Assembly (NCBI RefSeq): GCF_000010805.1
Contig: NC_012522.1
Coordinates: 3,844,001-3,908,000, forward strand
Source: Rhodococcus opacus B4
Lineage (GTDB): Bacteria > Actinomycetota > Actinomycetes > Mycobacteriales > Mycobacteriaceae
Reading direction: 5' to 3'
DNA: 64,000 nucleotides
Positions 38,206-47,187 of this stretch are shown in pieces. The notes beneath the pieces were generated by a model. It did not search any database and was not told where the DNA came from. It worked only from the letters and a program-made list of their open reading frames with translations. Positions within the stretch are counted from its first letter, which is position 1; each line of letters begins with the position of its first letter. The position numbers and the translations under genes are program-made.

Positions 38206-39735
38206 GTGACGACATATGACTTCATCGTCGTCGGCGCCGGCTCTGCCGGATGTGCGGTAGCCGGCCGGTTGGCCGCGGAATCCGCCGCCACCGTGCTATT
38301 GATCGAAGCCGGTGGCTCGGACCGACGATTCACGATTCAAGTGCCGCTTGCCTCCGCACTGCAGTACCGGACCTCCCTGGACTGGGCCTACGAAACCGAT
38401 CCCGAACCAGGCTGCGCCAACCGGCGGATTCCTCAACCCCGCGGTCGTGTGCTCGGCGGCACCAGCTCAATGAACGGCATGATCTGGGTAAAGGGCAGCA
38501 ACCTCGACTACGACGCATGGCAGCTACCAGGCTGGGACTGGAACGATGTTGCCCCGGTGTTCGCGCGGATCGAGAACGGTCCGATGCACGTCACCCGCGT
38601 GCCCTATCCCGACGAGTTGTCACTTCGCTTCGTCGCAGCAGCGCGTGCGGCAGGTGTGGCCGCCAGCGACGAGGTCAGCGGACCCGAACTCGACGGTGCA
38701 GCGATTACACCCGTCAACATCCACAAGGGTCGACGGTGGAGCACGGCGCGCGGTTACCTGCGACACCGCGCCAATCTTTCCGTCGTCACCAAGGCCACGG
38801 TCAGCCGGCTGATCATCCGTAGTGGTCGTGCGGTCGGGGTCGAATACCTCCGGCGTGGACGTGTGTACCAGGTTTTCGCCGACCGCGAGATCGTCTCGAG
38901 CGCCGGCGTCTTCGGCACGCCACAGTTGCTGCAGTTGTCCGGCATTGGGCCGGCCGATCACCTCCGCCGCGTCGGGGTTGCCCCACTGGTCGATAGCCCC
39001 CGCGTCGGCCAAGGCCTCACCGACCATCCGCTCACGCCGACCGTCTGGGCTCTCGCGCCCGGGCATGTCGGCTTTGCTGACGTTGGGAATCCGAAATGGC
39101 TGCTGCAGTGGCTGTTTCGTCGACGTGGCAAGCTCACCAGCAATGGCGGTGAAGCGGTTGCGCATATCCGGTCGATACCGGGACTGTCGGCCTGCGACTT
39201 TCAGTTGGTCTTCACCCCAGGCGATGCCCTGGCCGATCCCAGAGACAGGAAGTTTCGGTCTGCACTGTCGGTGTTGCACTCGTACTGGACACCCGAGAGT
39301 CGAGGCACTGTTCTGATCCGCTCATCGAATCTCGCGACTCCACCGGCCATCCGGACGAACTTGCTGGGTGAACGCGACGACATCGATGCACTTGCGAGGG
39401 CACTGGAGCGGACGCGCGAGATCATTGCGACCGAACCCGTCGCCTCCACCGTCGAACGCGAACTTCTCCCAGGACCTGGTTCCGACATCGAGGCGTTCAT
39501 CCGAGACAACACGACCACGATGAGCCATCCAGCGTGCAGCGTTGCGATGGGCAGCGAAGCCGACAGCCCCCTAGACGAGAAGCTCCGCGTCCGAGGTGTC
39601 GACAACCTCCGTGTGGCCGACGCCTCGGCGTTACCGCGCATTCCCCGCGCCAACACAAACGCGCCGACGATCATGATCGGTGAACGCTGCGCCGACTTCC
39701 TGCTCACCGGATCCGATAGGCATGCGTCGGCGTAG
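38206..39735 (+). CDS. GMC family FAD-dependent oxidoreductase
   Basis: A 509-residue glucose-methanol-choline oxidoreductase. The N-terminal FAD motif is DFIVVGAGSAGCAVAGRLAA with LLIEAGG. PROSITE-type patterns follow: RGRVLGGTSSMNGMIWVKG, and SAGVFGTPQLLQLSGIGP. C-terminal active-site and FAD residues are in TMSHPACSVAMGSEA and RVADASALPRIPRANTNAP. It resembles choline or alcohol dehydrogenases, but the substrate is unknown. The GTG start at 38206 has an AGGAGG site 9 bases upstream. It is the only large intact enzyme gene in its neighbourhood, and flanking P/E elements suggest it came as a cassette. Confidence 0.88.
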   Translation: MTTYDFIVVGAGSAGCAVAGRLAAESAATVLLIEAGGSDRRFTIQVPLASALQYRTSLDWAYETDPEPGCANRRIPQPRGRVLGGTSSMNGMIWVKGSNLDYDAWQLPGWDWNDVAPVFARIENGPMHVTRVPYPDELSLRFVAAARAAGVAASDEVSGPELDGAAITPVNIHKGRRWSTARGYLRHRANLSVVTKATVSRLIIRSGRAVGVEYLRRGRVYQVFADREIVSSAGVFGTPQLLQLSGIGPADHLRRVGVAPLVDSPRVGQGLTDHPLTPTVWALAPGHVGFADVGNPKWLLQWLFRRRGKLTSNGGEAVAHIRSIPGLSACDFQLVFTPGDALADPRDRKFRSALSVLHSYWTPESRGTVLIRSSNLATPPAIRTNLLGERDDIDALARALERTREIIATEPVASTVERELLPGPGSDIEAFIRDNTTTMSHPACSVAMGSEADSPLDEKLRVRGVDNLRVADASALPRIPRANTNAPTIMIGERCADFLLTGSDRHASA

Positions 39736-39790
39736 GAACATCTTGCCTACACGGAAGTGGGTTGATCTCAGTCTCAGAACGCCGGGGGCG

Positions 39791-39812
39791 GATCGCTGAC
39801 CGGTCGCCGATC
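39791..39812. repeat. P palindrome
   Basis: GATCGCTGACC followed by GGTCGCCGATC, with one base off the consensus. It lies 55 bases past the GMC gene. Confidence 0.7.
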
Positions 39813-39973
39813 CTTCATAGTGCCTGGCGTCCTTGATTTGAGGTTCCGCAGGCGCGCTCGCAAAGCTGCGCGACGGCCTGCTTCGGTTGACAGCGCCAGC
39901 TAGCGGGGCGAACGTTGACGTGGGTCGGGGTGACCGCAAGCACTCACCGTGCGATCGACGAGAGGATCCCCGG

Positions 39974-40066
39974 ATGTCACCTTCCCCGATGTGGTACTGG
40001 CTCGGTGACCATTTCTGGTACACGGTGTACCCCTTGGTCACGATCTTCGGCCCGATCTTTGGCTGA
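39974..40066 (+). CDS. possible 30-residue hydrophobic peptide
   Basis: The short ORF reads SPSPMWYWLGDHFW then YTVYPLVTIFGPIFG and stops at TGA 40066, preceded by GAGAGGATCC. The aromatic, membrane-like composition is unusual for chance. It could be a genuine small membrane protein or the N-terminal stub of a lost gene. Confidence 0.25.
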   Translation: MSPSPMWYWLGDHFWYTVYPLVTIFGPIFG

Positions 40067-40196
40067 TGCGGATCTGATTCGATGACGCGTTTTCTTCTGA
40101 TGGCTGTTCCTGTGGCCGATCGACAAACGCACACGCACCGCGCGGAGGATGGGGTCGTCAGTCGGATTCCACCGAGACGAGAATTTCCCGCTTGCC

Positions 40197-40271
40197 GATC
40201 CGCTTACGGAACGAGGGCGGACTGCCGCCGAGGTGTGCTGGGACGCCACTTCGTCCCGGTGCAGGTTCGGT
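40197..40271 (+). repeat. E element (best-preserved)
   Basis: It starts GATCCGCTTACGGAACGAG, with GGCGGACTGCCGCC in the middle and GGGACGCCACTTCGTCCCGG then TGCAGGTTC at the end. It serves as the reference for the E consensus together with 37752 and the inverted copy at 63772. Confidence 0.75.
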
Positions 40272-40358
40272 AATTGACACATTTGGACTGGTCGATGAGT
40301 TCATCCTTGTTGCCGGCGGCGTGCGAGTCGTTTTTCGACCCCGCAGGCCGCCGGTTTC

Positions 40359-41000
40359 TCAGGGACGGAGCCGGTGGATATCCCGGGGGAAGAGGGTGGC
40401 GTACCGGATGTTGTCGGCTTGGAGTAGGCGCGACACCCAGCGTTCGAGGCCGATGGCGAAGCCGCCATGTGGGGGCATGCCATGTCCCATCGCCTCGAGA
40501 TATGGGGAGTACGCGGCCGGGTCCTCACCGCGGGCGGCCAGTGCCGCGGTGTAGTCGGCATGGTTGTGCAGGCGTTGCCCACCGGTGACGAGTTCGAGAC
40601 CACGAAAGAGCAGGTCGAATGAGTTCGTCCACCGCTGGTCGCTGGGCTGTGGGTGGGTGTAGAACGGCCGTTTGACGGCCGGATACTCCTCGACGGCAAG
40701 GAAGTCCGAATCGAACTGCGACTTTGCCCACTTGCCGAGCAGACGCTCGTGCTCGGGCGTCAGGTCGGGCTCGTCGGGCGGGGCGCCGACGAGGTCGAGG
40801 GCTTCGGCGAAGTGCAGGACCGGGATTTGTTCGGGCACGATCGGCAGCTCGGCGCCCACGGTGTCTACGGCGCGGCTGGCGGTGTTACGGATCTGCTCGA
40901 TCATGGCGGCGAGGGTGTCGCGCAGCAGGGCTAGGACGTCGCGGTGGTCGTCGATGAACCCGAATTCGGCGTCGAGGGAGACGTATTCCGCAGCATGCCA
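40359..41000 (-). pseudogene. C-terminal fragment of aspartyl-tRNA(Asn) synthetase
   Basis: About 210 residues of a class II synthetase catalytic core: EYVSLDAEFGFIDDHRDVLA, PVLHFAEALDLVGAPPDEPD and GLELVTGGQRLHNHADYTAA, then motif 3 as GGFAIGLERWVSRLLQADNI and the terminal YATLFPRD. The type is the archaeal/non-discriminating AspS. The anticodon-binding domain and motifs 1 and 2 up to residue about 210 are gone. The break at about 41000 abuts an unrelated plus-strand fragment. It cannot be functional. Confidence 0.85.
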
Positions 41001-41559
41001 GTCTCGATCAGCCCTTGCCGTATGTCGACGGCTGGCGGCTCGGGGGCCGATCGCCTTCGACACGTACGCACGCCTACGCTTCATCCCCGACCCGGCCTAT
41101 ACGGGACAACCGGAAGGCGACGCCCAACGCGACCCGGAGGGGCTGTCCGACAACGAACAACTCGGGGTCGTCCTGGCCGAGCTCGCCCGTCACACCGGCA
41201 CGCCTGATGACTGCTACTTCTGCATCTGGGACGGGTGGCCGAGCTTCACCGCCGATGATCCGACGCCGAAGATCTCGATCCCGAACCGCGACTACTTCCT
41301 GTTCCATGGCACCCTTGGGGACGTCGCCAACTGGAACGCCCAAGTCAAGACACTGCTGGATGACCTAGGGGACCTTGGTGACGCACCTCCTCCCGCGTTC
41401 GTGTGGCCGGCCGATCACGCATGGTGCGTGACCTGCGACGTTGATCCTCATTTCGCGTCGATCGGCGCAAGCCCGGACGCGATCGATCGGCTTGTGGCCG
41501 AGTCGCGTGTCGACGTCGTCGTCGACGATCCCGACATCGAACCCCCGTACTACTCGTGA
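41000..41559 (+). pseudogene. WPAD-x-AWCV family member, broken 5' end
   Basis: The frame ending at 41559 gives a good match to 32822-33403: TYARLRFIPDPAYTG, GLSDNEQLGVVLAELARHTG, CYFCIWDGWPS, NRDYFLFHGTL and FVWPADHAWCVTCDVDPHFA. Upstream of RGPIAFD the expected sequence moves to another frame (YVDGWRLGGR near 41030). No start codon is available except through the antisense of the synthetase fragment. It is therefore probably dead, fused head-on to the aspS fragment. Confidence 0.6.
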
Positions 41560-41657
41560 GTGAAACCCGATTTCGTGGTTCAGGCGTGGGATAGACCTGT
41601 TCCGGTCGGACGAGTCTGGCGACAGATAGAGCTGGGATGAATTGGGAACTGATTGAG

Positions 41658-42281
41658 GATCGATGTACGGGACGCGCGCACAGTTGCCCGTAGCAAAGTC
41701 TTGCCCGTTCATACTCGAACGATGTCGCAGTTCAGCTGGATCGACTATCCCGTCTCCCCGGAACTGGGTGCAATCGCGCACGGGCCGCTCCTGCTCTCCG
41801 ACTCGAACGGCTACCGCGTCGGACTTCGATACCTCATCGCGTACCGAAAGGTCATGGATATGGCGTTGACCGTCTCCGCTTCGGGATTGAAGTCGGCGGA
41901 GCTTGCCTCCCAGTTCCGCGCCATCCAGGGGCCTGGCGGTCTGGCTTCGATTGCAGAGCCCGAGGCCGAGTTCAGTGCATGGGTGGTATCGCCTGATCTG
42001 AACATCTACAGAGAGCGGTCGAGCCAGAATCCACACACCGAGGAAGGGCACTACGTCCGCGAGTTCTCCTATGTCATCAATGGACGCCCGACGGGCACCT
42101 CCCTCGAAATCGAGTACCGGTGGCCCGCCATCGGGCTCGACCGCACGCGCGTCGTCTTGGAAATCCCCCCAGCTCGTGCTCTCGACGAAGCGATAGTGCC
42201 GATCTGATCCGCGCCTCCGCCTTCGGCGAGAAGTGCGATCACCGACGGGTATGTCGGAGAATCGCTGGCCGGTTGGGGATC
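41658..42281. repeat. 624-bp cassette duplication, copy 1 (with 56166-56665)
   Basis: It is repeated 14.5 kb downstream, where 124 bases are deleted. It starts at GATC (41658) and ends at the GATC (42278-42281) that joins a decayed P to an E. Confidence 0.9.
41722..42207 (+). CDS. hypothetical protein, orphan (intact copy)
   Basis: A 161-residue soluble protein (FSWIDYPVSPELGAIAHGPL, LLSDSNGYRVGLRYLIAYRK, RSSQNPHTEEGHYVREFSYV, SLEIEYRWPAIGLDRTRVVL). It appears beta-rich with a central helix and is not recognised. ATG 41722 begins the conserved part; the in-frame extension upstream belongs to the cassette leader. A truncated copy is at 56230. Confidence 0.55.
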   Translation: MSQFSWIDYPVSPELGAIAHGPLLLSDSNGYRVGLRYLIAYRKVMDMALTVSASGLKSAELASQFRAIQGPGGLASIAEPEAEFSAWVVSPDLNIYRERSSQNPHTEEGHYVREFSYVINGRPTGTSLEIEYRWPAIGLDRTRVVLEIPPARALDEAIVPI

Positions 42282-42340
42282 CGCTTACGGGACGGGTCGG
42301 GGACTCGACGTTCGGACAGTCCGTCCCGGTCGTCGTTCGG
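42259..42340 (+). repeat. decayed P joined to partial E element
   Basis: ATCGCTGGCCGGTTGGGGATC (P-like) runs into GATCCGCTTACGGGACGG and later CAGTCCGTCCCGGTC, sharing the GATC at 42278-42281. It abuts the stop of the symporter gene. Confidence 0.55.
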
Positions 42341-43825
42341 CTACTGACGCACACGATGAGGGTCGCCTGCAGGGAGGGCTTCGGCGGGGACCGCTGGAGG
42401 ATCCGCGGTCACCGAGACGGGAATCTCGGTACGGTGGGCGACCGGTTCCCGTTCCGGGCCGGGTGCCAGGAGGCGCCACACAACAATTACGAGCGCGTTC
42501 ACACCGGTCGAGATCACGCCGCTGTTGATGCCGCCGAGAACGGACGGGCCATGCAAGTACAGCGCCACCGACAGCACCACACCCACGATCATCCCGGTGG
42601 AGATTGCCGCCGCTGGCACCCTTCGGAGGAAGAGGACCGTGACGAATGCCGGAACGATCTGGGCCACGAGGCCGTAGAAGAGGTTGAGGACGGTGAGCAT
42701 GAGAGTCGAGGCGTAGAGCGTGAGCACCGCGCCGAGGACGAGGAAGGCGGCGACGAACACCGTGCTCCATCGCCGCTGCGCGTGCGGTTGGAGCCCTGAG
42801 AACAGGTTGCGCGAGACCAGTCCTCCGATGGCCAGTGCGGTCGCGGCGAGCACGAGCAGACCGGACAGCGCCGCGCCCGACGCCACGATTCCGACGAGCC
42901 AGTCTGGCAGCAGGCCGCGTGCGGTGACCATGAAGATCGTGTTGGGGTTGGAGACGCCCGGGTACTTCTGCAGTGCGTAGAGCGAGGCGAGAACCAGCAT
43001 CGGGTAGATGAGCATGTACAGCGGCATCCATACGGTCGAGCTCTTCACGGCGCGCTCCGACTTCGCGGGCAGGATGTACATGGCGCCGAGCCCCAGGTAG
43101 AACACGAATGCCTGGAAGATGATGGTCGTCATTGTGAACGTCATCGCGGATCCCGAGATCGTGCTCATGGCAGGGGTGATGTGGAGGGGCGTGGTCGTGG
43201 CCCCGGACCCGTGGGTGGCGAACAGCACCGCGATCCCGACGGCCGCGACGGTGATGACCATCAGCGTGTCCTTGATGACCGACACGTATGCGGGAGAGCG
43301 GATGCCCGACACCGCGACGTACAGGAACGCGAGGACGCCGGCGATCACCACCGCCTGGACTGGGGTGAGGCTGACGCCCAGCGACGACAGCACCACTTGC
43401 AGGCCGATGAATTGGTACTGACCCCATGGCACGAGCCCGACGAGCAGTGTCAGGCATGTCACCAGTTCGACTGTGCGGCTGGAGAAGTGCCGGCCGATGA
43501 TGTCGGGGACGGTCATTGCGTCGTACCGTTTCGCGGCCCGCCACACCAGCGGTGCGAGGAAGTAGCCGAACACATAGGCGAGGAGGATGTATCCGATGAA
43601 CCACACGCCGTAGCTCGCTCCGTGGGCGTAGATGCCTGACGGGAATCCGAGCAGCGTGCCGATGCTGTACACCTCACCGACGGCGAGGAAGTAGACCAGC
43701 CAGGCGGGGAACGAGCGGCCGCCGACGAGGAATTCCGAGATGCCTCCGTTGCGGCGGCCGTACCCGGCGTAGACGGCGACTCCCACCGAGATGGCGAGGA
43801 CGAGACAAAGGATGGCGATGATCAT
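42341..43825 (-). CDS. sodium:solute symporter (SSS) family transporter
   Basis: A 494-residue SSS/SLC5 transporter with about 13 hydrophobic segments. It has SEFLVGGRSFPAWLVYFLA, KRYDAMTVPDIIGRHF (the typical R-Y motif after helix 3), VSGIRSPAYVSVIKD and SGAALSGLLVLAATALAIGG. Pantothenate/monocarboxylate-type members look similar. The ATG overlaps the DUF3311 stop (ATGA at 43825-43822). Together with DUF3311 and the amidohydrolase it probably formed a uptake-and-hydrolysis operon now split by an IS element. Confidence 0.85.
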   Translation of the reverse strand: MIIAILCLVLAISVGVAVYAGYGRRNGGISEFLVGGRSFPAWLVYFLAVGEVYSIGTLLGFPSGIYAHGASYGVWFIGYILLAYVFGYFLAPLVWRAAKRYDAMTVPDIIGRHFSSRTVELVTCLTLLVGLVPWGQYQFIGLQVVLSSLGVSLTPVQAVVIAGVLAFLYVAVSGIRSPAYVSVIKDTLMVITVAAVGIAVLFATHGSGATTTPLHITPAMSTISGSAMTFTMTTIIFQAFVFYLGLGAMYILPAKSERAVKSSTVWMPLYMLIYPMLVLASLYALQKYPGVSNPNTIFMVTARGLLPDWLVGIVASGAALSGLLVLAATALAIGGLVSRNLFSGLQPHAQRRWSTVFVAAFLVLGAVLTLYASTLMLTVLNLFYGLVAQIVPAFVTVLFLRRVPAAAISTGMIVGVVLSVALYLHGPSVLGGINSGVISTGVNALVIVVWRLLAPGPEREPVAHRTEIPVSVTADPPAVPAEALPAGDPHRVRQ

Positions 43826-44043
43826 GCGGTTTTCTCCTCGTCCGGGTAGCGGCTGCGGTCGAAGAAGCGCCAACTGACCCACAGGCAGAGTGTGGTGAGG
43901 GGGAAGCAGAGGAAGGTCCAGAGGAAGACGACGGGAAAGCCGAAGAGTACGGCGTGAATTCGTCCGAGTGTGAGGACGCCGCCGAGGATCGCGACGGTCG
44001 GGATGACGAATCCGATGATCACGCTCGGCCAGCTGCGGATCAT
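43822..44043 (-). CDS. DUF3311 family membrane protein
   Basis: A 73-residue protein with two membrane helices (VIIGFVIPTVAILGGVLTLG and GFPVVFLWTFLCFPLTTLCL), matching DUF3311. These small proteins regularly precede SSS transporters and are taken as their partner subunit. ATG 44043 is chosen by homology length; a longer frame to 44157 is poorly biased. The IS256 element begins 121 bases upstream, so its original promoter has probably been replaced. Confidence 0.8.
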   Translation of the reverse strand: MIRSWPSVIIGFVIPTVAILGGVLTLGRIHAVLFGFPVVFLWTFLCFPLTTLCLWVSWRFFDRSRYPDEEKTA

Positions 44044-44163
44044 CGCGCTGCCGCCGGTGCCGTAAGTTTCGGGGTAAGTCCCAGGGAGTGGTGGGAATCG
44101 GCTGAGGGCGTCCGGCCAGGTCCGCGGCGTGTCGCTCCCTCGCCGAAGGTGGGCCATCGCGTA

Positions 44164-45484
44164 GTGATCAACGAGTTACCGACCAAAGTGACTCACAGAA
44201 AGTATCCACGCGATGACCCACGACCATTCTGCACTGCTCGCCCAACTCGACGCACTCACCGGCGCCGACAGCGCCAGCGTGTTCGCCGAACTGATCCGCA
44301 CCGGCCTGCAGGCCTTGATCGAAGCCGAAGCCACCGAGAAGCTCGGCGCCGGCCGCTACGAACGCACCGCTACCCGCACCACCCATCGCAACGGCCACCG
44401 CACCAAGACCGTCTCCACGACCAGCGGCGATGTCGAGGTCAAGATCCCCAAGCTACGGTCCGGGTCGTTCTTTCCGTCCTTGCTGGAACGGCGTCGGCGG
44501 ATCGACAAAGCCCTGTATGCGGTGGTGATGGAGGCGTATGTGCACGGCGTATCGACTCGCAGCGTCGATGACCTGGTCGGCGCGTTGGGAGTCGGGTCAG
44601 GGATCTCGAAATCGGAGGTGTCGCGGATCTGTGCCGGTCTGGACGGCGAGATAGCCCGGTTCCGAGAGCGCACGCTGACGCACACGAGTTTTCCGTACGT
44701 GTTCCTCGACGCCACCTTCTGCAAGGTCCGGGTCGGTGCGCACGTGGTGTCCCAGGCGCTGGTGGTCGCGACCGGGGTGTCCATCGACGGCACCCGCGAG
44801 GTCCTGGGCACCGCGGTCGGCGACAGTGAATCCTACGAGTTCTGGCGCGAGTTCCTCACCAGCCTCAAAGACCGTGGTCTGTCGGGGGTGCATCTGGTGA
44901 TCTCTGATGCGCACAGCGGTCTCAAAGCTGCTGTGATGCAGCAGTTCGCGGGATCATCGTGGCAGAGGTGTCGGGTTCATTTCATGCGCAACATCCGATC
45001 GGCAGTGGCGGCCAAGCATGTGCCGCCGGTGATGGCGGCGGTCAAGACGATCTTCGCGCACACCGATCCGGTGGAGGTCGCCGCGCAGTGGGACCAAGTC
45101 ACCGATACCTTCGCCGGGTCGTTCCCGAAGGTTGCGGCGTTGATGGAAGCAGCCAAACACGATGTGCTGGCCTTCACCGCGTTTCCGAAGGCGCATTGGC
45201 AAAAAATCTGGTCCAACAATCCAATTGAGCGGTTGAACAAGGAAATCAAGCGTCGAGCCGATGTCGTGGAGATCTTCCCGAATCCGGCCGCGTTCTTGCG
45301 GTTGGCAACCGCGGTGGTGATCGAGCAGCACGACGAGTGGCAAGTGACCCGCCGCTACGTCTCCGACGTGAGCATGGACGAGCTCCGTGCGGTGATCGCC
45401 GCGAAGGGACACGCTACCGAGCCGGCGTTGTCGTTGACCGGCTCGAGTGGAACAGCCTAGTATTCACCGCGACTCGTTGATCAC
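44164..45484 (+). mobile_element. IS256-family insertion sequence
   Basis: The element of about 1321 bp is bounded by inverted ends GTGATCAACGAGT (44164-44176) and ACTCGTTGATCAC (45472-45484). It carries one transposase gene. The flanking octamers ATCGCGTA and CGCGCATG differ, so no target duplication is visible. The right terminal repeat contains the stop codon of the amidohydrolase gene. Confidence 0.85.
44213..45460 (+). CDS. IS256-family transposase
   Basis: A 415-residue transposase with the mutator/IS256 layout: an N-terminal part with YERTATRTTHRNGHRTKTVS, then catalytic Asp in FLDATFCKVRVG and Asp in VISDAHSGLKAAV. WQRCRVHFMRNI follows, and the C-terminal Glu is in NNPIERLNKEIKRRADVVEI. 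Full length, no frameshift, so possibly active. Confidence 0.92.
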   Translation: MTHDHSALLAQLDALTGADSASVFAELIRTGLQALIEAEATEKLGAGRYERTATRTTHRNGHRTKTVSTTSGDVEVKIPKLRSGSFFPSLLERRRRIDKALYAVVMEAYVHGVSTRSVDDLVGALGVGSGISKSEVSRICAGLDGEIARFRERTLTHTSFPYVFLDATFCKVRVGAHVVSQALVVATGVSIDGTREVLGTAVGDSESYEFWREFLTSLKDRGLSGVHLVISDAHSGLKAAVMQQFAGSSWQRCRVHFMRNIRSAVAAKHVPPVMAAVKTIFAHTDPVEVAAQWDQVTDTFAGSFPKVAALMEAAKHDVLAFTAFPKAHWQKIWSNNPIERLNKEIKRRADVVEIFPNPAAFLRLATAVVIEQHDEWQVTRRYVSDVSMDELRAVIAAKGHATEPALSLTGSSGTA

Positions 45485-47187
45485 CGCGCATGCCGCGAGC
45501 CGATCCGAAGTCCACCACTCCACGGGGCACTATCAAGTTTCGGGCTCGTGTGGACGACCTTCCCGCCGACGACGGTCGCGTCCACGGCGAGGGAACGGAT
45601 CGTCTCGGGTGCCACCGTGGTGATGTCCGCCGACAGCACCGCGAGGTCGGCGAGTTTGCCTACCTCGAGGCTGCCCCGCGACGACTCCTCGCCGCCGAGG
45701 TACGCGGCGTCGATGGTGTAGGCGCGCAGCGCGGCGTCGATGTCGATGGCTTGTTCGGGGCCGAGCACGTCGCCGTTGCGGGTGATCCGGTTGACGGCGC
45801 ACCAAATCCCCTCGAGCGGGGGCACCGGAGTGACCGGGGTGTCGGAGTGGAGGCCGAACGTCAGGCCACGGGAACGAGCCGAGGCCAGCGGGCTGATGCG
45901 GCGTGCCCGCTCCGGTCCGAGGAAGCGGTCCCGGTGACGGTCGCCCCAGTAGTAGACGTGTTTGACGAAGAACGAGGCCAGCACGTCGTTCGCTGCCATG
46001 CGGTCGAGTTGGTCCTCGCGCACGGTCTGACAGTGCTCGATTCGATGGCGCCGCCGGCGTCCGGGTTCGACACCGAGCTGCTCGTACCCGTTGATGATTG
46101 CATCGATCGCGGCGTCGCCGTTGCCGTGTACCGCGACCTGCCAGCCGGCGGCGTCCAGTGCCGCGATCTTTCGGCCGAGGTCGTCGGGGTCGAGCAGCAT
46201 CATGCCGTGCTCGTCGGGTGCGCAGGTGTATCCCTCGGCCAGGCAGCCAGTGAGTCCCTGGATGGATCCGTCGGCGACGATCTTCACACCCGTGAGGCTG
46301 AAGCAGTCGTCGTCGGCGGTCGGGTCCGGCGCTTCCGGGGTGCCCTCGTCGAGACCCGGCACAAGGTCGTGGAAGAGATAACCACGCACCCTGGTCAGGA
46401 GTCCGCCAGCACGTACGAGCGCACGGTACGCGTCGAGGCCCGCGGTGCCCCCGATCAGCCCGACCCCCGTGTCGTGCACCGTCGTGACCCCGTGCCGCGC
46501 GTACTCGGCGCCCGCCAGCCGCAGCGCCTCCACCGCTTCGTCACCGCCCCGGCTCGGCACGAGCGAATTCACCATGAACGCCGCGCCTTCGATCAGCAGC
46601 CCGGACGGCTGCCCCGACGAATCCCGTGCGATCCGGCCCCCGGGCGGATCGGGTGTCGTGGCATCGATGCCCGCGAACCGCAACGCCGCCGAGTTCGCCA
46701 CACAGAAATGCCCTGACACGTGCGTCAGCAGAACCGGATTGTCTGGCGACACCGGGTCGAGGTCGGTGAGGGTCGGATGCCGGTCGTCGGCGAGGAGCGA
46801 GTCGTCGTAGCGATAGCCGCGGATCCACGCGCCGGGTTCCTCGTCCGCGACCGCCTGCTCCACCCGATGCACGATGTCGGCGATGCAGTCGTTCGACGGC
46901 GAGCCCGCGTCCACCTGCGCCGCCAGGGTCATTCCGAAAAACTCCGGGTGATTGTGCGACTCGACGAATCCCGGGATGGCGGTGCGGCCATCGAGGTCAA
47001 GGACCTGAGTGCCGGGTCCGATCCACTCTGCCACCGCGCGATCGGAATCCACCGCAACGATGCGGCCATTCTGCGCAGCGAGTCCGCCCACCCTACGTCC
47101 CAGTCCGTCCAGGGTAAGGACGGTTCCGTTCAGGACAACGAAGTCAGCAGCTCGCGCCCCGGCCGCGCTACGCGGGTAATCCACCAC
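45481..47187 (-). CDS. amidohydrolase family protein (YtcJ/AepA-like)
   Basis: A 568-residue metal-dependent amidohydrolase. It has GTVLTLDG and GRTAIPGFVESHNHPEFFGM (first metal-binding His pair), KIVADGSIQGLTGCLAEGYT, VAVHGNGDAAID, RHRIEHCQTVRED and LTFGLHSDTPVTPVPPLEGI. It probably hydrolyses an N-acyl or cyclic amide substrate. The last residues and the TGA stop come from the IS256 end (CGG TGATCAACG), so the natural C-terminus may have been shortened or replaced by a few codons. With the SSS transporter and DUF3311 beyond the IS it suggests a former catabolic operon. Confidence 0.85.
   Translation of the reverse strand: MVDYPRSAAGARAADFVVLNGTVLTLDGLGRRVGGLAAQNGRIVAVDSDRAVAEWIGPGTQVLDLDGRTAIPGFVESHNHPEFFGMTLAAQVDAGSPSNDCIADIVHRVEQAVADEEPGAWIRGYRYDDSLLADDRHPTLTDLDPVSPDNPVLLTHVSGHFCVANSAALRFAGIDATTPDPPGGRIARDSSGQPSGLLIEGAAFMVNSLVPSRGGDEAVEALRLAGAEYARHGVTTVHDTGVGLIGGTAGLDAYRALVRAGGLLTRVRGYLFHDLVPGLDEGTPEAPDPTADDDCFSLTGVKIVADGSIQGLTGCLAEGYTCAPDEHGMMLLDPDDLGRKIAALDAAGWQVAVHGNGDAAIDAIINGYEQLGVEPGRRRRHRIEHCQTVREDQLDRMAANDVLASFFVKHVYYWGDRHRDRFLGPERARRISPLASARSRGLTFGLHSDTPVTPVPPLEGIWCAVNRITRNGDVLGPEQAIDIDAALRAYTIDAAYLGGEESSRGSLEVGKLADLAVLSADITTVAPETIRSLAVDATVVGGKVVHTSPKLDSAPWSGGLRIGSRHAR

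Larger units (their letters stand above)
39736..40358. other. intergenic region with P, E and a possible short ORF
   Basis: These 623 bases hold a P palindrome (39791-39812), a 30-codon ORF (39974-40066) and an E element (40197-40271). Nothing else is recognisable. Confidence 0.5.

Noticed and set aside
44164..45484. Target-site duplication of the IS256 element
   Set aside because: The flanking octamers ATCGCGTA and CGCGCATG do not match, even when the ends are shifted by a few bases.
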